Counted from the stretch's first letter, positions 34,051-46,809 are shown. The stretch: DNA of 64,000 nt from Pohlia nutans (GCA_022496805.1 CM040086.1:4280501-4344500), one strand, 5' to 3'. The notes: generated by a model from the letters alone, not told the origin. A program made the numbers and translations.

Positions 34051-34811
34051 TTTGGTTTAAACAAACAATTACATTGTGGACTAGGTAATGTGCAAGCAAC
34101 CCCTGGTTGTGAGAAATAACCTTCTCGAGCCACAATGAGCTATTTTCATAATCAGGGGTTGCTTGCGCAATACTGGACATAAAATCAATCGTTGGATCTT
34201 GTTCAACTTCTTCATTGATAATTAATCAAGGGCTCGATCAAGGGTCACAAAAGAAAGACTTCATAACCGAGATCATTACTTCAAAGTAGCCCTTGGTTAT
34301 GAGAAATAACCTTGTCCAATGGTTGCTTACCACCTCTATAGTTCTGGGCTGCATTGACGCTATGAGAAGTTTTTTTTGTCCCTTTTCTTACTCCCTTTCT
34401 TAATACAGCTCCAAACCTACAACTTATTTCATAGTGTAGTTCTAGTGATGTAGCTTATTTCGTGTTAGGAATTAGGGTTCAAATTTTTAGCACCAACAAA
34501 CTATAGTACTCTTGAATGTAGATTGTGTTGATGCAATGCTTTCTCCAAGTCCAATAAGTAGAGCAGAGAGGTGTTTTTTAAGTCTACTTTGGATGGGAGA
34601 AATCAAGGATAACACTTACTACCTATGTGATGTAAACAACGTAGCCAACTGTATGCTACAGCATATACACAAACATTTGTTTTTCGTCTATGAGGAGGAT
34701 GGACTAGATCTTCATCCGCAAAGAACACAAACTAAAGTGTGTAGAACTACTGCTTCGTGCTAATGAAAAAATCGATACATAGATACTTTTCTATATGCAA
34801 TTGGCTATGCA

Positions 34812-34979
34812 CACTAGTACTGTGGTTCTACACCACCACATATTGATGTGGAAGGCGTCACAATTGATTAAAACGGGGTTGTCAGTGGTTCTGCTCAATG
34901 GTTTAGATCACCACGGGACAAAATTTTCTGGTCTTTTCCCCATTTCAAGGGGTGAAATGCGATGAGTATTCTAGTAGTT
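34812..34979. mobile_element. CACTA-ended MITE
   Basis: CACTAGTACTGTGGTTC at the left and GGGGTGAAATGCGATGAG...TTCTAGTAG at the right. It is related to 7536-7662. Confidence 0.45.
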
Positions 34980-35067
34980 TTGTGAAGCTCTAGTTTTACT
35001 ACAAGAACCGGAGCTCACTAAGATATCTGAAGAATGTGTATGATTCAGACGTTGGTCCTCATCACAA

Positions 35068-35262
35068 GACATCAGTAGTAGGAAATGTGTCATTTTCACT
35101 TACTATAAAAAAGAATGAAACCACGCCAGGCACATGGGTTGTGTTAGTGCTGGTGAGTGGTTTTGGTCACATGAAGATAGAAATATAAGCATAATATTCA
35201 GCCATTGTTCACTGATCCCACAAAATACAGAATGAAAAACGACGAGTCTTCTACTAGTACAT
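35068..35262. mobile_element. CACTA-like MITE, reverse relative of 18676-18866
   Basis: AGTAGTAGGAAATGTGTC at the left and GAAAAACGACGAGTC...CTACTAGT at the right match the 18.7-kb copy in opposite orientation. The interior shares CCAGGCACATGGGTTGTGTT with the other copy's complement. Confidence 0.45.
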
Positions 35263-36076
35263 GGAGCTCATAGTTGGGCTCTGATTATTGTAGTAGAATA
35301 AGAATTGTCAAAGTGTTGAAGCTTTAGTTCCAAAATTAGAGGCAGTTATGTTTTGTTTTGAAATTTGAAAACTCTGCATGAATCAATTATTTTTGGGATT
35401 TGATTTTTGGGGCTCAAATTTATGCAAGGTCAAATTTGGAAAGAGAGTGAAATCTTGCAACACAAATCCTCTTGATGCACTATAGAAACGTCCAAGAATG
35501 AGCAGGCTCAACAGCATTATCAAACATATTGCCAAGTTGTCTTATTCAATCAACAATGTCAAGAGTTGTACTTTTTATTACACAATAGGTGCACATCCAT
35601 AAGGTTCTTTAGCTCTTCTCTGAAACACCTCATAATGTAGCCACAATTCCCGAATTACTATAGCAACCATCCCCGAATCATGACAAGTGCCACATTGTTT
35701 TTAACTAAAGAAGTTAAGTGGTGCTAAAGACATTGTTGAAGCATCTACAATGCTATTGTTGAAAAGGGTGGACTCCACTAATTACTAAAGAACCTTATTT
35801 TTGTTGGTCGGCAGTCCAGTTCATCGATCTGGGCCCAGAAAAACAAAAAACAAAAATCAAATTTCATTTTTGAATATCTTTTGCTGTAGCACGCTAAGGC
35901 TTAATTGTTTTCATGGTGGGAGGGGAAGAACCGGGGCAATTTGCAATTCAGTTGACTGTATGATATGAACTCCAGATGATGGCTCTGGTATGTCCTCTTT
36001 GGGTTAGGCCAAGAAGCCCTAGAGTGCAATGGGTGCAACCAATGGAGGCTTGGTGTGTTTCACATCAAGGTCGACC
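35263..36076. other. no gene recognised
   Basis: Intergenic DNA without a supportable feature. Confidence 0.5.
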
Positions 36077-36560
36077 GATTAGGGGTGTCACGGCACTTTC
36101 TTCCCATTCTCAATCTTCAAAGAATGCATATTATATGGCACATTCTCCTTGAATTGTGAAGGACCTATTCTCTGAAGATTCGAAAGCTTCACTCTTCTCC
36201 TAGCCTCGTGAAGTGAAGAATAGGGGTTGTCACACCTCTTCTTAAAAGATTGCTTCTATGGAGATTGAGAATCTAGGGAGAGAAATGTGGAGCCAATCGT
36301 GGCCATTCTCCATAAAGAAGGTGTGACTCCCCTTCTCACCGTATGAAGAATGAGAACGGACACAGTTTGTTAATCATCTCCACACCTTCTCAATCTTACC
36401 GTTTTTTAAATATTCAACCCATTCTTCACTTCCAGAGGAGAAGAATGAAACTTCTCAATCTTCATAGAATGGGTCCTCCACAATTCAACGAAAAAGTGCC
36501 ACATACGCATTCTCTGAAGATTGAGAATGGGAAGAAAGAGGTATGACAACCCCTAATGGG
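36077..36560. repeat. foldback element with GGGGTGTCAC ends
   Basis: About 94 bp at the left (TTAGGGGTGTCACGGCAC...) pairs with 36467-36560 at the right (...GACAACCCCTAA). A second hairpin of the same kind, ends AAGGGGTGTCACAG and CTGTGACACCCCT, occupies about 36693-36812. Both interiors repeat GAGAATGG/CCATTCTC and TCTCAATCTTC motifs. Confidence 0.55.
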
Positions 36561-37400
36561 CGTGAATTTGATTCTCCATGGACAAATTTTCATCCTGGTC
36601 ACTAGTCGCACGTTCGCGTTGAGGTGAGGTGCGGCATTGAGGTGCAATAAATTCCCCAAGTTCGCTATTGTTCTCAATCTTCACATGTATTCAAGGGGTG
36701 TCACAGTCTCATTCGTGAAGAATGGCCACGATTGGCTCCTGAATTCTCTCCCCAGGTTCTCAATCAGATGCAAAGAATCAACTTCTCGAAAGCGCTGTGA
36801 CACCCCTATTCAAGGATGAGCATCCACTGGTGACCGTCATGTGCAACTCTTTGACCAGCAAGTGAGCGGAAACAAATCCCTATGAATGATCACAGTGGCC
36901 TCACAAATGGCTGGAATGTTACAGTGTCAATTCCTACCCAAGAACTGCTGTGAATTATGTGCTTTCGAAAGACAAGCTCGTTGTGCTTCATGGCTTGAGG
37001 CAAGATGAGGAGGAGCGATATGAGTCTGTCGAAGAAGCAAGCCCCACATATCACAGAGGACACACATAACACTACAAGCAAACTGGTTGCATCTCACTTC
37101 ATATTTTGAGCCATTCCAAAGTTGGTGAGTGCTTTTGGTTACATACGACACGGAATTTTATTTTATTTTGTGATTTCAGTCAATGAACACTACAAGGAGA
37201 AGGCGTCGTTTTTCACTCGGACATACATCACAACTTCTATTCATTCAAAGCTTAGTTTCTGGATGTGAGGGATTCCTTTTGGCCTCAATATAGCCCTGTC
37301 CTTGACCTTGCACATCTGTGAGGTTTGTCCAACAGGAAATGGCACAACATTTTTTCCAGCCATGCCACAATACATGGCACTCTGATGTTATAATGTGTGA

Positions 37401-37919
37401 GAGCATCCCCACCAACACTCACCAGGGTCTCATATGCGATTCCCTGTGTGGTCTCCCTGCGAGTCTCACTTTTCCCACTGCGTCTTAAAGCTGCTTATTC
37501 ACCATGTTGACTCACTTGCTTGAAAAAGGAAAGTTTAACAAGTGTCAACTCTTGAGGCTCGGTAGGAAAAGTGAGACTAAAAGGGTAACACACAGGGAAT
37601 CCATTATGAGCTCCATGTGACTCTAGATAGCTCTCTGGCTCTAGAAAACGGATGTGTATGGGTCGGTCAACAATTTATTTGATGTGACACTGAATAATGT
37701 AACCTAGTTCACGGCCCTCAAAAAGACTCAAGCTCGTATATCTTCTCTTGTTAATTACAAATCATGATTACACATGCGCGGCAACTTGTGAATGGTATTC
37801 TTCCTATTTTCATAGCCTAACTGAGTGAAGTTGATGGAGATCGAACTATATGGTATGCCCTAAATTTTTTGGATGAGGTCCCTTCAAAGTGCAATTAAGA
37901 GTTGCTGATGGAGATGCTC
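37401..37919. mobile_element. Harbinger-like TIR element with TGA duplication
   Basis: Ends GAGCATCCCCACCAAC and GTTGCTGATGGAGATGCTC are inverted repeats, flanked on both sides by TGA (37398-37400, 37920-37922). The right half is related to 20590-20850. A 3-bp duplication would fit PIF/Harbinger or CACTA-class transposition. Confidence 0.6.
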
Positions 37920-38683
37920 TGAGGATGCCTTGCCCTAAAATGGATCTCATTCATTGAGGTCCCAGAATCCAAAACCTGTGACACATTTTGTATAAAAAAA
38001 GAAAAAAAACTTGAACAAAAGGAAGAAATCGTGTCACGAATTTTTTGAGGAAGAACGAAATAAAAAAACAAGAAAGCAATGGCATGTGAATGGAAGAGAG
38101 ATTGCAACAAGCACGCTCACCAGCATTTCGACCTTGCAATCCCACCCGTGTTCGGAACTCCAATCCATTCCACGAAGCATTCGAGCGCCCCAAATGTGTC
38201 GAGGTTAAGGAACCGAAAACTGCCTGCGAGCACAAAGACGACATGACGGTGTCCTCTCGCAGCTACATTATCATCAAGACACAGAGCTATCCCAAATTCT
38301 GTTCCGCAAAGCAGAGATGCGTACAAAACTATGATTCAGCTCGCAAATTCTACCACACACCACTGCTTGAAAACTGGCTCGTCCACCGAAACCTTGAGAA
38401 CACTTGAATCCGGTGCAGAATAGCCGTGGCCAAACCTGCCATGGCTTTGCCTGTTCGGGAGAGACAGAGTTATCTTCTTCTCATCTACGTTTTGCTAAGA
38501 TATGGCACTGATTTTCGTAGATCATCGAGATCCTCCTCGCAGCTAGATTATCGATCATGGTTCTGTGTTGGTCTGTTATGGGAAGGGTCTATAAAAATCC
38601 ACGCTCTGAGTACATTTGGTTATCATAAGGACCTCAAACGGATATCGTTTATGTTGAGGAGTTCATTGTAAATTGATGCCATA
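37920..38683. other. no gene recognised
   Basis: More balanced base composition than its surroundings, with several overlapping short frames (for example plus 38090-38407) but no motif. It may be an old gene fragment; nothing supports a call. Confidence 0.35.
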
Positions 38684-39595
38684 CAGTCAGACATCAATAA
38701 GTGTTAGGGGTTGGGAGCATACATTTAGTTAACACTTAGACACTAGTAACACATAACACTTATAGAGGGTGATGTCGATGATTTGTAACACTTATAAAAA
38801 ATAACACTTAAAAGAATTAAAAAGGTAAATACATAACATTTATATAAAAAAATGGATGAAATTACAGAATATTGATTCATTATTCATTTAAGTCCGTCGA
38901 AAGAATGAATCAATAGTACTTTGGCCAGTTTCTGCTACACGCCAAGATTCTACTTCCTTTTCTAATGCTTCAATATTCCTAATAGATAACATGATGTCAT
39001 TAGGTCTTTGCTCCAAAAACTTCTTCACAGTTTGAAGAGCACTATCTACATCTTTAAAGCCTACAACCTCTTCTACTATATCGTGACGATTAGTTTCATC
39101 AAGATCACTATCTTCGTGTTCACTACCTTCTTGTTGAGATGAAAGCATTTCAATAATATTTTCATCAGTGGGCTGATAAGGGTTATTCAAATCAAACTCG
39201 AGCTCATAATTTAAATACTCTTCAACATTCATGTTAGGGGTCTCACTCTCAGAGGATATCAAACTTAGTTGTTCCAATACAGCGGCAACCTCCTCTACCT
39301 CTTTCCTTTGCTACTCTTGAATGACTTCATTTTCTACAAGAACTGAAAGAAATCATGTGTATCTCCAACAATTTTGAATTTTTGTTGGAGTCGCTCCGTT
39401 ACGCCAAGCTCTTATGAAAAGCCTTTTTTGGAAACTTGTCACTTACCGAGGTAAAATTAACAAAGTCGGGAGCGCGACATTGCATAACACTTCACACATA
39501 ACACTTACTAGTCTTAATTTTAAGGGAGCGGAAATCTCCATAACACATATAGAGTTTTAACACTTATCGAGGTAACACTTATCGAGGTCTGGCTG
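38684..39595. mobile_element. pogo/Tigger-like element remnant
   Basis: Inverted ends CAGTCAGACATCAATAAGTG and its diverged complement, each next to TA (38682-38683 and 39596-39597), and subterminal repeats of TAACACTTA. It contains the tail of a pogo-type transposase on the minus strand. TA duplication, CAGT termini and the protein tail agree on the Tc1/mariner-pogo class. Confidence 0.75.
38888..39277 (-). pseudogene. pogo/Tigger-type transposase, C-terminal remnant
   Basis: About 129 codons ending VDSALQTVKKFLEQRP...ESWRVAETGQSTIDSFFRRT. The ending resembles the tails of Tigger/jerky-like transposases (leucine-rich helix, then Q-x-T-I-D-S-F-F). The frame has no ATG of its own (it opens at a TTG) and continues upstream past a TAG. 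The DNA-binding and DDE catalytic domains are gone, so it is non-functional. Confidence 0.6.
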
Positions 39596-39855
39596 TACTA
39601 GTCCAATATTGGTATGGTTTGTGATGAGTAATCGCTCCGGTATTGTCAAGGCTAGTTGAAATCTAGATCACTTATAGATTTGATATATTCTTATAAAGGA
39701 TAAAGTATGTAAATTTGAAAATAGTATAAACTTTAACTATTTGATCCATCCAATTAGTGGTAACTCAATCAATGAATGTACTTATGACAAACTTGTAAAT
39801 ATTTTGAACAGTGATGGACAAGTATTGGTCGTAGATATGTAGAATGAAGCCCTTT

Positions 39856-39881
39856 AAACACTTGATTCGTTAAAAGTGCAC
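39856..39881. repeat. left terminal inverted repeat of the giant element
   Basis: Matches 58398-58423 perfectly in inverted orientation over 26 bases. Just inside it comes GTGCAC, which also recurs near the other end. Confidence 0.8.
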
Positions 39882-40111
39882 ATAGCCATGTGCACTATTT
39901 TTTTTGGTTAATTGTACCATTGACTCAATATGATGTAAAAAAAGAGCCTATATTTGTGTATACTAGTTTTGTTTTTTTGAAAGCATCAAATGTAAAGGAA
40001 TCCAATGCAAAGGTGTGTACATATTGAAAATAGTTAGCGAATTTGAATTTCACTATCTTTATTGTAAAATTCAGCAAAAAATTGATTATTTCATCTTGTC
40101 TTTTTGAGTAT

Positions 40112-40385
40112 TAACCCTTTAATGTCTCGATTCATCATTGTTTTCAAAGATTCGTTATAAAATGTTTGATGAAAAACAAAAATGGAGTTGATATACAAAG
40201 CAAAGTCGTAAATGTCAATGTGAAGATTGCATCTGTACGGTTGGATTCATCATTTTATTCAATTAATATTTATTAATGAATTTTGCAAGGTTTTCTCTTG
40301 AAATTCATTTAAAAATCCAAAATTAACACATTTTTGTAAAAAAAAATGTTAAGGAAGTTGGAATAACGTGCATTACAAGATGGCA
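40112..40385. mobile_element. truncated TTAA-type element
   Basis: Starts TTAACCCTTTAATGTC and aligns over about 270 bp with the left half of 63146-63695, then similarity stops without a right terminus. Confidence 0.6.
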
Positions 40386-41414
40386 GCAACTTTAAGGGCT
40401 TGTATCACCTTCATCCCATGTCCGTTTTCAATAAAAACCTATTGGGTTGGATTTCCCTTGAAGCCTAGTTATCATGGTAAATTTTTTAGTTCAATCTGTA
40501 TTGTTTAGTGCACGGGTCAAGTTTGGACACTTTTTGCTATTTGGATCAAATGGGTCATTTTTCAAACTATTTTTTGACATTGCAAGGCCATTTTAGGGCA
40601 CACTGCATTTTTTCATGAGGCGTTTTTGGTACCAATGTGTTTATATGATGATTTTGAACTACTTTATAGTTCAAAGTTATTTCGTTTGAGTAGTTTTGGA
40701 AAGGAATTTCACCTCTAATTATGTTGCTAGGTAAATTATAGCATCCGTATTTAGCACTAAAACATTATGATCTTGCAATTTATATGGCCAAATGACCCTA
40801 AAATTGATTCACATGATTTACAATATGTAACTTACAAGATTGTACGCTTGAGATTTCTATACCTTAAATACATTTAAACCTATAACACATCAAAAGCAGT
40901 GATGATTTTAAGTCCAAAAAAGCTAGGGACCCTTAGAGTTTAATGTTTTACGTTGAATTTTACAAGAGATCTTAGTATCAAAATCAAATTCATTTGTTTC
41001 TAGTTACTTTAATTTGCACAATACACATTTGATGACATCAAATTATATGAAGAAAATATACTCATATATGCAATTTATTTATAATAAGGTGCACATATAC
41101 AAGAGAAGCAAAATCATTACATTTTCTCAAGTCTTCTATATGTCAATAACATTATATTCACTTCTTAATATATACTATAGTAACTAACAAATTCTTCTAT
41201 TTTATTCTCCAGACTCAGAAAGGCCTAACCCTAAACTATAAGGGTCACGAATAGATGGATGCACTAATGCATTCTCTGCAAAATTCGTAGCTATAACCAC
41301 ACTTGCATTTACTTCGTTCACCTCCGTTGTTGTCAAATTTTTCCCATGAGTTGCCGTTTCTGGTACTTGTTGAAAATCTCGTATATCTGTAGCAATATAT
41401 TTGTATGTAGGTTT

Positions 41415-43262
41415 TCAACCTATAATATCACTCGTAATTTCCTCTCGAATGTACCATGCCATACCGTCATTCCAACGATCTAAGATGGCATTATAATAAT
41501 AGCCATCTTCGTTCAATTCTGATATCTGTTGCGTGGGCGGAACATGATAGGAACCAGGACTTGAAAAATCCATAGGTTCATTGTCTTCATCATCTCTTTC
41601 ATCACTCAAATGCACTCCTAATTTTTCTTTACCCTTAGATAATGGAATCTCGGAACGCATTTTCTTTTGAGGACCGCTATTATCATCATCCTCATACCCA
41701 GAACCCCGAGAGTCTCTCGTAGACTCGGAATGGTCATCATCATCATCAGATTCAGTCAAATCTCCCTTTGGATCTATCGGAGGATTTTCCCATAGTGGTT
41801 CTTCATCATCATCACCAACCAATCCATCAACAGCTCTTTCTTTCCACCTTCGAAGCCATATTATCATATTTTCATCACGCTCAAATATTACGAGCTCTTT
41901 TGTTTGTCCACATAATCCATGTGTCATATGCGTAAATCCGATAGCCACAATCATCCATTTCTGAGGACGAAAATAAGATCTGATAATCTCATCCACAACC
42001 CCTGGGCAACGTGCCTCGTGATATTTTGTACACAAGTCCCAACCAGCTGCAGGCTCCATGCATACTGAATCACAAATTTTCACACCCTCTGCAAAATTCT
42101 CCATTACATCAGCCGTACGAGGATATCGCATTACAATAATGATGGGCCCCACTGGTGTATAAGTTGCTACTATTTTCCCCCCTCCCTTTATCACTTGACC
42201 TTTTGCGCCCGATTGTGGAGCAAATACATAAGTACCTGTGATAACAGTCCAGCCTGATTCTGCTGGAATATTTAGCAAACGAATCACAACTTCTGCAATT
42301 TCTCCAGCTGGCAACATAAATATAGCGTTCCAACGTTCTGTATCACACATCCATGTTTCTATTGTGTGTACTATGTCTTTATAATCCTCCTCTGACCAAA
42401 ATCCTCCACTGGACCCATTTCTACAATCAAACATCCACAACGCAGGCCGTGCAAATTTCCCTTGTACCGCTTGAGATAAACAACCTCCCACTTTCACTTT
42501 TGTTTCTAGTCCAAATCCTTTTTGTCCAGCATACTCAAACTCAAAATTCCACAATCCCTCATTTTCTTGAAAAATTTCTTTCCCACCTGCAAACAAACCC
42601 AATTTTCCTTCCATAATTAATCTGAAATGATTGAAGACCTTGGTAGGGATAAATGATTTGTTCTTCAACATAGTATCAAACCCGGTCATAGCTTTTACGG
42701 ATACCCAACTTTTCCAAAATTCGTCCGTGGCATCTTTTCCAAGAAAATCAAGCGTTCGATTGTCTCCGAATTTCTCAACATTCCTCATCATCCAATTTCT
42801 CTTATCAGTAAAGCCACCCGCAGCCTCTGCATCCAACCACTTCAGAGCATTGTGAACTCCTAAACGAATTTTAGTCTTTTCTGACCATGCTTGCAACGAA
42901 TTTGTTGAAGAACAACTTGAAGAAGTATGAAAATAGACTTTTTGATCTTTGTCCTTTGAGTCTACAGTTGCAGCTTCACATAAAAGAACAAATTCTGTTG
43001 GACTGGTTCCTTTCAGTGGTTTCAACCAAGTGATTGACATCCGTTTACGTTCATGTGTAGTCGACTTCTTTCCACTCTCCTTGAGCTCTTCTTTTTTGTC
43101 CTTCTCAGAAAAGAAAGTGAGTCCTTGGTCATAAGCATCACACATAGCCTTCAATGCCGACCATTGTATCTCTGAAACAGTAGCAATAGACAACCAATCT
43201 CGATATGTCACATTCATTTTCTTCATTGACATAATATTGTTATCTTTGATGTCTGGTTTCAT
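41415..43262 (-). CDS. large uncharacterised protein of the giant element, downstream part
   Basis: 615 codons from ATG 43260-43262. The frame is also open further upstream (reading ...TRFDNIERRRQFLQ before the ATG), so this is probably the C-terminal part of a longer protein whose N-terminal part is at 47858-49147. Visible features: a globular Trp/Gly-rich body (ARPALWMFDCRNGSSGGFW, TPVGPIIIVMRYPRTADVMENF, RSYFRPQKWMIVAIGF) and an acidic, probably disordered C-terminal tail (DDDEEP, ESDDDDDHSES, DERDDEDNEP). No signal peptide or membrane segment is evident. I do not recognise the family. The layout in the element suggests a transposition accessory or second transposase subunit; this is inference. 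Confidence 0.6.
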   Translation of the reverse strand: MKPDIKDNNIMSMKKMNVTYRDWLSIATVSEIQWSALKAMCDAYDQGLTFFSEKDKKEELKESGKKSTTHERKRMSITWLKPLKGTSPTEFVLLCEAATVDSKDKDQKVYFHTSSSCSSTNSLQAWSEKTKIRLGVHNALKWLDAEAAGGFTDKRNWMMRNVEKFGDNRTLDFLGKDATDEFWKSWVSVKAMTGFDTMLKNKSFIPTKVFNHFRLIMEGKLGLFAGGKEIFQENEGLWNFEFEYAGQKGFGLETKVKVGGCLSQAVQGKFARPALWMFDCRNGSSGGFWSEEDYKDIVHTIETWMCDTERWNAIFMLPAGEIAEVVIRLLNIPAESGWTVITGTYVFAPQSGAKGQVIKGGGKIVATYTPVGPIIIVMRYPRTADVMENFAEGVKICDSVCMEPAAGWDLCTKYHEARCPGVVDEIIRSYFRPQKWMIVAIGFTHMTHGLCGQTKELVIFERDENMIIWLRRWKERAVDGLVGDDDEEPLWENPPIDPKGDLTESDDDDDHSESTRDSRGSGYEDDDNSGPQKKMRSEIPLSKGKEKLGVHLSDERDDEDNEPMDFSSPGSYHVPPTQQISELNEDGYYYNAILDRWNDGMAWYIREEITSDIIG

Positions 43263-44027
43263 ACCAGTAACACTAGGTAGACACTGTAAAAATTGCCGCC
43301 TTCTCTCAATGTTGTCAAACCTTGTTTTACTAAAAGCAGCTAGTTAGGGTTTCTAGGGCAACTAGGAGTAGTCTTTCCTCCATAAATAAGAGGAGTAGTG
43401 GCCATAATGGTCCAGTTATTTATTTAGAGAGAAAGTACCATCCGGGCGCAGCCTAGGGGAATTATTACAGGACTAGACTGACAGCAAGTTCCGGTGGGGA
43501 ACCGGATGGCAGACCGGATAGGAGAGGACGGGTCTCCGATGGACCCGGTCACGGTCCGAGCATTGAAGTGGGCCGCTCTAAATTGGGCGACCCACTGTTC
43601 ATTCACTCTCTACAGTTCCAGTTGTCCGCGCCAACAGAATTTCGAGCTTCCGGATAGCCGTAGAATTGATAGTGTGGGACCGGAAGAAGAGAGCGTTGAG
43701 CGACCGTATTGTGCAGATTCTGAGAGCCCGGGAGTGAGGGAAACTGAATACCCGGTGATAGATAGTGACGCAAGGTTAGAGTTCGAAGTAGGCAAGCCTC
43801 CGGACAGCGCGCACCGCCATTTCCGGCGGAGTTTGAGGAAGAAAGGAAGTGCGCAGTCAGGAAAAGGGTCGCGGGGTCTCCGGGAGGTTAGAAGAACTCC
43901 CCGAAAGCTGAAAGGGAAGCGCCCGGAGCGCGAGGCGCGAGGTTTACCGAGGAAAGAGAAGGCGCATCCGGAGAAGGAGCTGCGTCACATCCGGAGGAGT
44001 GAAGAAGCACGCCCAGAGTCCGCAACT

Positions 44028-46440
44028 ATGGCACGCAGGGAAGCCGGGGCCAAGATTCCGGAGAAACGCATCTGCCCGGAGATTCCTCAGCACGAGCAAG
44101 ACTTCGACGAGCTAATGCAGGACCTCCAGAAGATGGGGTGTTTGGGATTGTTTGGGAGAGTGTGGGATGTACAGGACTCCCGGATGCTGGAGGAAATCGA
44201 GGGCAGGGCAATGGTGAACGCCTTCCGGACGACCATCCGGGCGAAGTATGGCAGTTGGACCCGGGAGATGTGGCGGGAATTGTACGATTTCCCGGACACC
44301 AACGAGGACCTGGAACCGGGAGGCAAGGGCGACACGGACTGGGTGAAGATGCGGTTTAGTCATCTCTCGGACAAGGACGGATTCAAGGTGGCGGATTGCA
44401 TACTGCCCCGGGAGCAAAGGCTGTTCCAGTACATAGTACCCATCCTCAGTCCAGAGAAGCCCACCACCCTCACTGTGACGCTGGCCCGGGGAATCTACTC
44501 CGCCCTTCTCCGGAAGAAACGGATCAACTGGGCGATCCTGATCCACCGGAACACGCAGAAGTAGGCAGGCAACCTCGACAACAAGAAGGGATGCCCGTTA
44601 GCTCCATTTCTCTATCACTTGTACGAGAAACATGGGTGCCTCACGGCCAGGGAGAAGAAGAAGTTGGAGGTAGTTCCTATTCCGGGGGTGAGAAGTCCGG
44701 CCAAGAGGAAGAAGGCGCTTCCGAGAGAAGGAGCGGGGACCAGCAGAACCGGCTCGTCGTCCCGACCGGAGGAGAGAAGGATGGCTCCACCTGCAGCCCA
44801 ACCGGATAGGAGCAGAGTCAGGGAAGAGGAGCTCCGGAAGGAGAAGGAAGACCAACCGGTAAGAAGGCCACCAGATGATTCCAGCCCCAATCCGGAGACC
44901 AGGACCAAGAGGAGAGAAGACCGCCCGGAGGGAGGCCGACCGAGTGGCACCAGGCCGCAACAGGAGGAGCGGTAGGAAAGGGAGAAGGAACCCGGGACTA
45001 GAACGACCGGGTAGAGCGAGACATCAGCCGGAGCAGAGAGCAGAGGCCCGGGAGGGGAATCCGGATGAGGAGGAGGATCCTCCACAGCCGAAGCTAACCC
45101 GGAAGAAGCCGGCGAGAGGACAAGAGGCAGTTCCTCAACCGGAGATGGGCGGTCCTTCCCAGACACAACCTCGGGTGGATCCGATCAAGGAGTCCAGGCC
45201 AGAGGAGGAGATGAGGCCTTCTCCATCCCAACCCCAGGAGCAACCGGTAGAGGTACGCGGACCAATGGAGGAAGATTCTACCCCGGCGGCTCCACAGGAA
45301 CATATGGAAGAGGAGAACCGGACAGATCAGGAGGGAGGTCCGTCTCAGCCGCGACCCCAGGGACGGAAGAGGAAGTTAGTCCTCCCGGCTGAAGGAGAGG
45401 AAGAACCGGAAGGACCGGATACCACACCTGGAAAGAAGAAGGGACCGGTCCGGAGGAAGGTAACCCCACTCAACAAACGTCCCAAGGAAGCAGGGGAGGA
45501 CGAAGAGGAAACGGGAGATGAGGGGGAACAGGAGCAGGAAAGGCCAGCAGGAGCAGAACCGGTCCAGGAGGCAGGACCATCCGGAAATGTGCCAGCAGAA
45601 TGAAGAGAACCGCTCCGGATGGAGGACATGTTACTACAGACACGGGTGGCACTGGACCTGGTTACGGAACAGTACAACCCCCTGTTCGCTGCTCTCCGGG
45701 AGACAGGGACCCTTCTCCGGTCGAACGACATTCTGGAGTATCCGGCGCGAATAAGGAAGCTCCAGAGGAAACTCATCCGGAGTAGGGAGAGGGAGAACGA
45801 GCTAACCGGACAACTGCATGGCATCCGGGAGGCAGAGAGCGAATCGGCGGCTCTCTTGAAGGGATTTGAGGAGGAGCTGCAACGAAAGGTAGCCTACATT
45901 AACAAGATGGAGGCCCACATACAGCAGAAGGAGCGGCAGATCCGGGAGCAAGAGGATACCATCCGGAGTGTAGCAGAGACAAGCCGGCAGTGTGTCTCCA
46001 GGCTATCCGGATTGTTCCAATCGAATGGGGAGGCCCAAACGAAGGCCCGGTTGTACGACGAGCGGGTTCTTCAACCGAGATTGGAGGGAGCAGCTCGAAT
46101 GAAGAATGTAGTCCGGGAGTACTCGGACAAGGTAGAAGCGTTTTTGGTGGAGTTCCGGGTACTGGCGAAATGCATCCGGGAGAGCTCTTCGGAGGAGGAG
46201 TCGGAACAGGAGGGACCTACCTCCCGGACCGTGTTGGATGTGGAACCCATCCACATGGCCCGACCCGCAGGAGTAAGCCTAGAAGAAGTCCGGGATCTGA
46301 GCGAAGGTATGGAGGCAATGGATGTCCACCCGGACAGGGCGGAAGAGCAACAGGAGGGACAGTCGGCGGGGCGCGGAATTCGGGGAGATAGGCCAGCTGA
46401 TCCAATCGTGGTAGGAAGTCCGGAAGATGAGGAAGAGTAG
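44028..46440 (+). pseudogene. gag-like/plant transposon protein, frameshifted and stop-interrupted
   Basis: From ATG 44028 (MARREAGAKIPEK), although the frame is open from 43494. The first part reads FDELMQDLQKMGCLGLFG, YDFPDTNEDLEPG and TVTLARGIYSALLRKKRINWA, then after TAG 44562-44564 CPLAPFLYHLYEKHGC. This layout resembles the putative plant transposon protein domain (PF20167) found in gag-like proteins of LTR elements. A long Pro/Glu/Arg-rich linker follows, with a frameshift somewhere in 44875-44975. After TGA 45601-45603 comes a coiled-coil domain (MEDMLLQTRVALDL, KLIRSRERENELTGQL, IQQKERQIREQEDTI) ending at TAG 46438-46440. The family assignment is from memory. Confidence 0.55.
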
Positions 46441-46809
46441 CCGCCGGAGGACTAGTGGCTGCCCAGGAGTCATCGGAGGCCCGGAATCAGTGGCCCGGTC
46501 TTCGTGGGTCCGGCTGTTTGGAACGGGACTTTTTGAGCAGTAGGGTAGGACTCTGTTTGGGAGTTAGTTTTTAGGATTCTGATTTTAGGTTGCAGCGTAG
46601 GATGAGAATTAAATCGTGGGGTAGTCCCCCGGTTTTTCCGGATCTGCGGGTTTCCCGGATCTGGTCGGCTTTGTGTTTTCTTCTTATCCAGGGATGTTCT
46701 TCATTCCTGGGGTCTTTTGTGTACCATTTTCTCTTTGTAAATGATCATAGGCATACTCTTCTACAGACCAGTGTGTGTGTGTGTGTGTGTGTGCGTGTGT
46801 GGTTACTAC

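Noticed and set aside
38090..38407. Host gene at 38.1-38.4 kb
   Set aside because: Overlapping frames on both strands, no motif, no splice or start context that decides between them.
41415..43262. Calling the 615-codon protein a DNA methyltransferase
   Set aside because: Some Gly-rich and DC(R)NG segments look superficially similar, but I see no clear SAM-binding or DPPY/NPPY motif.
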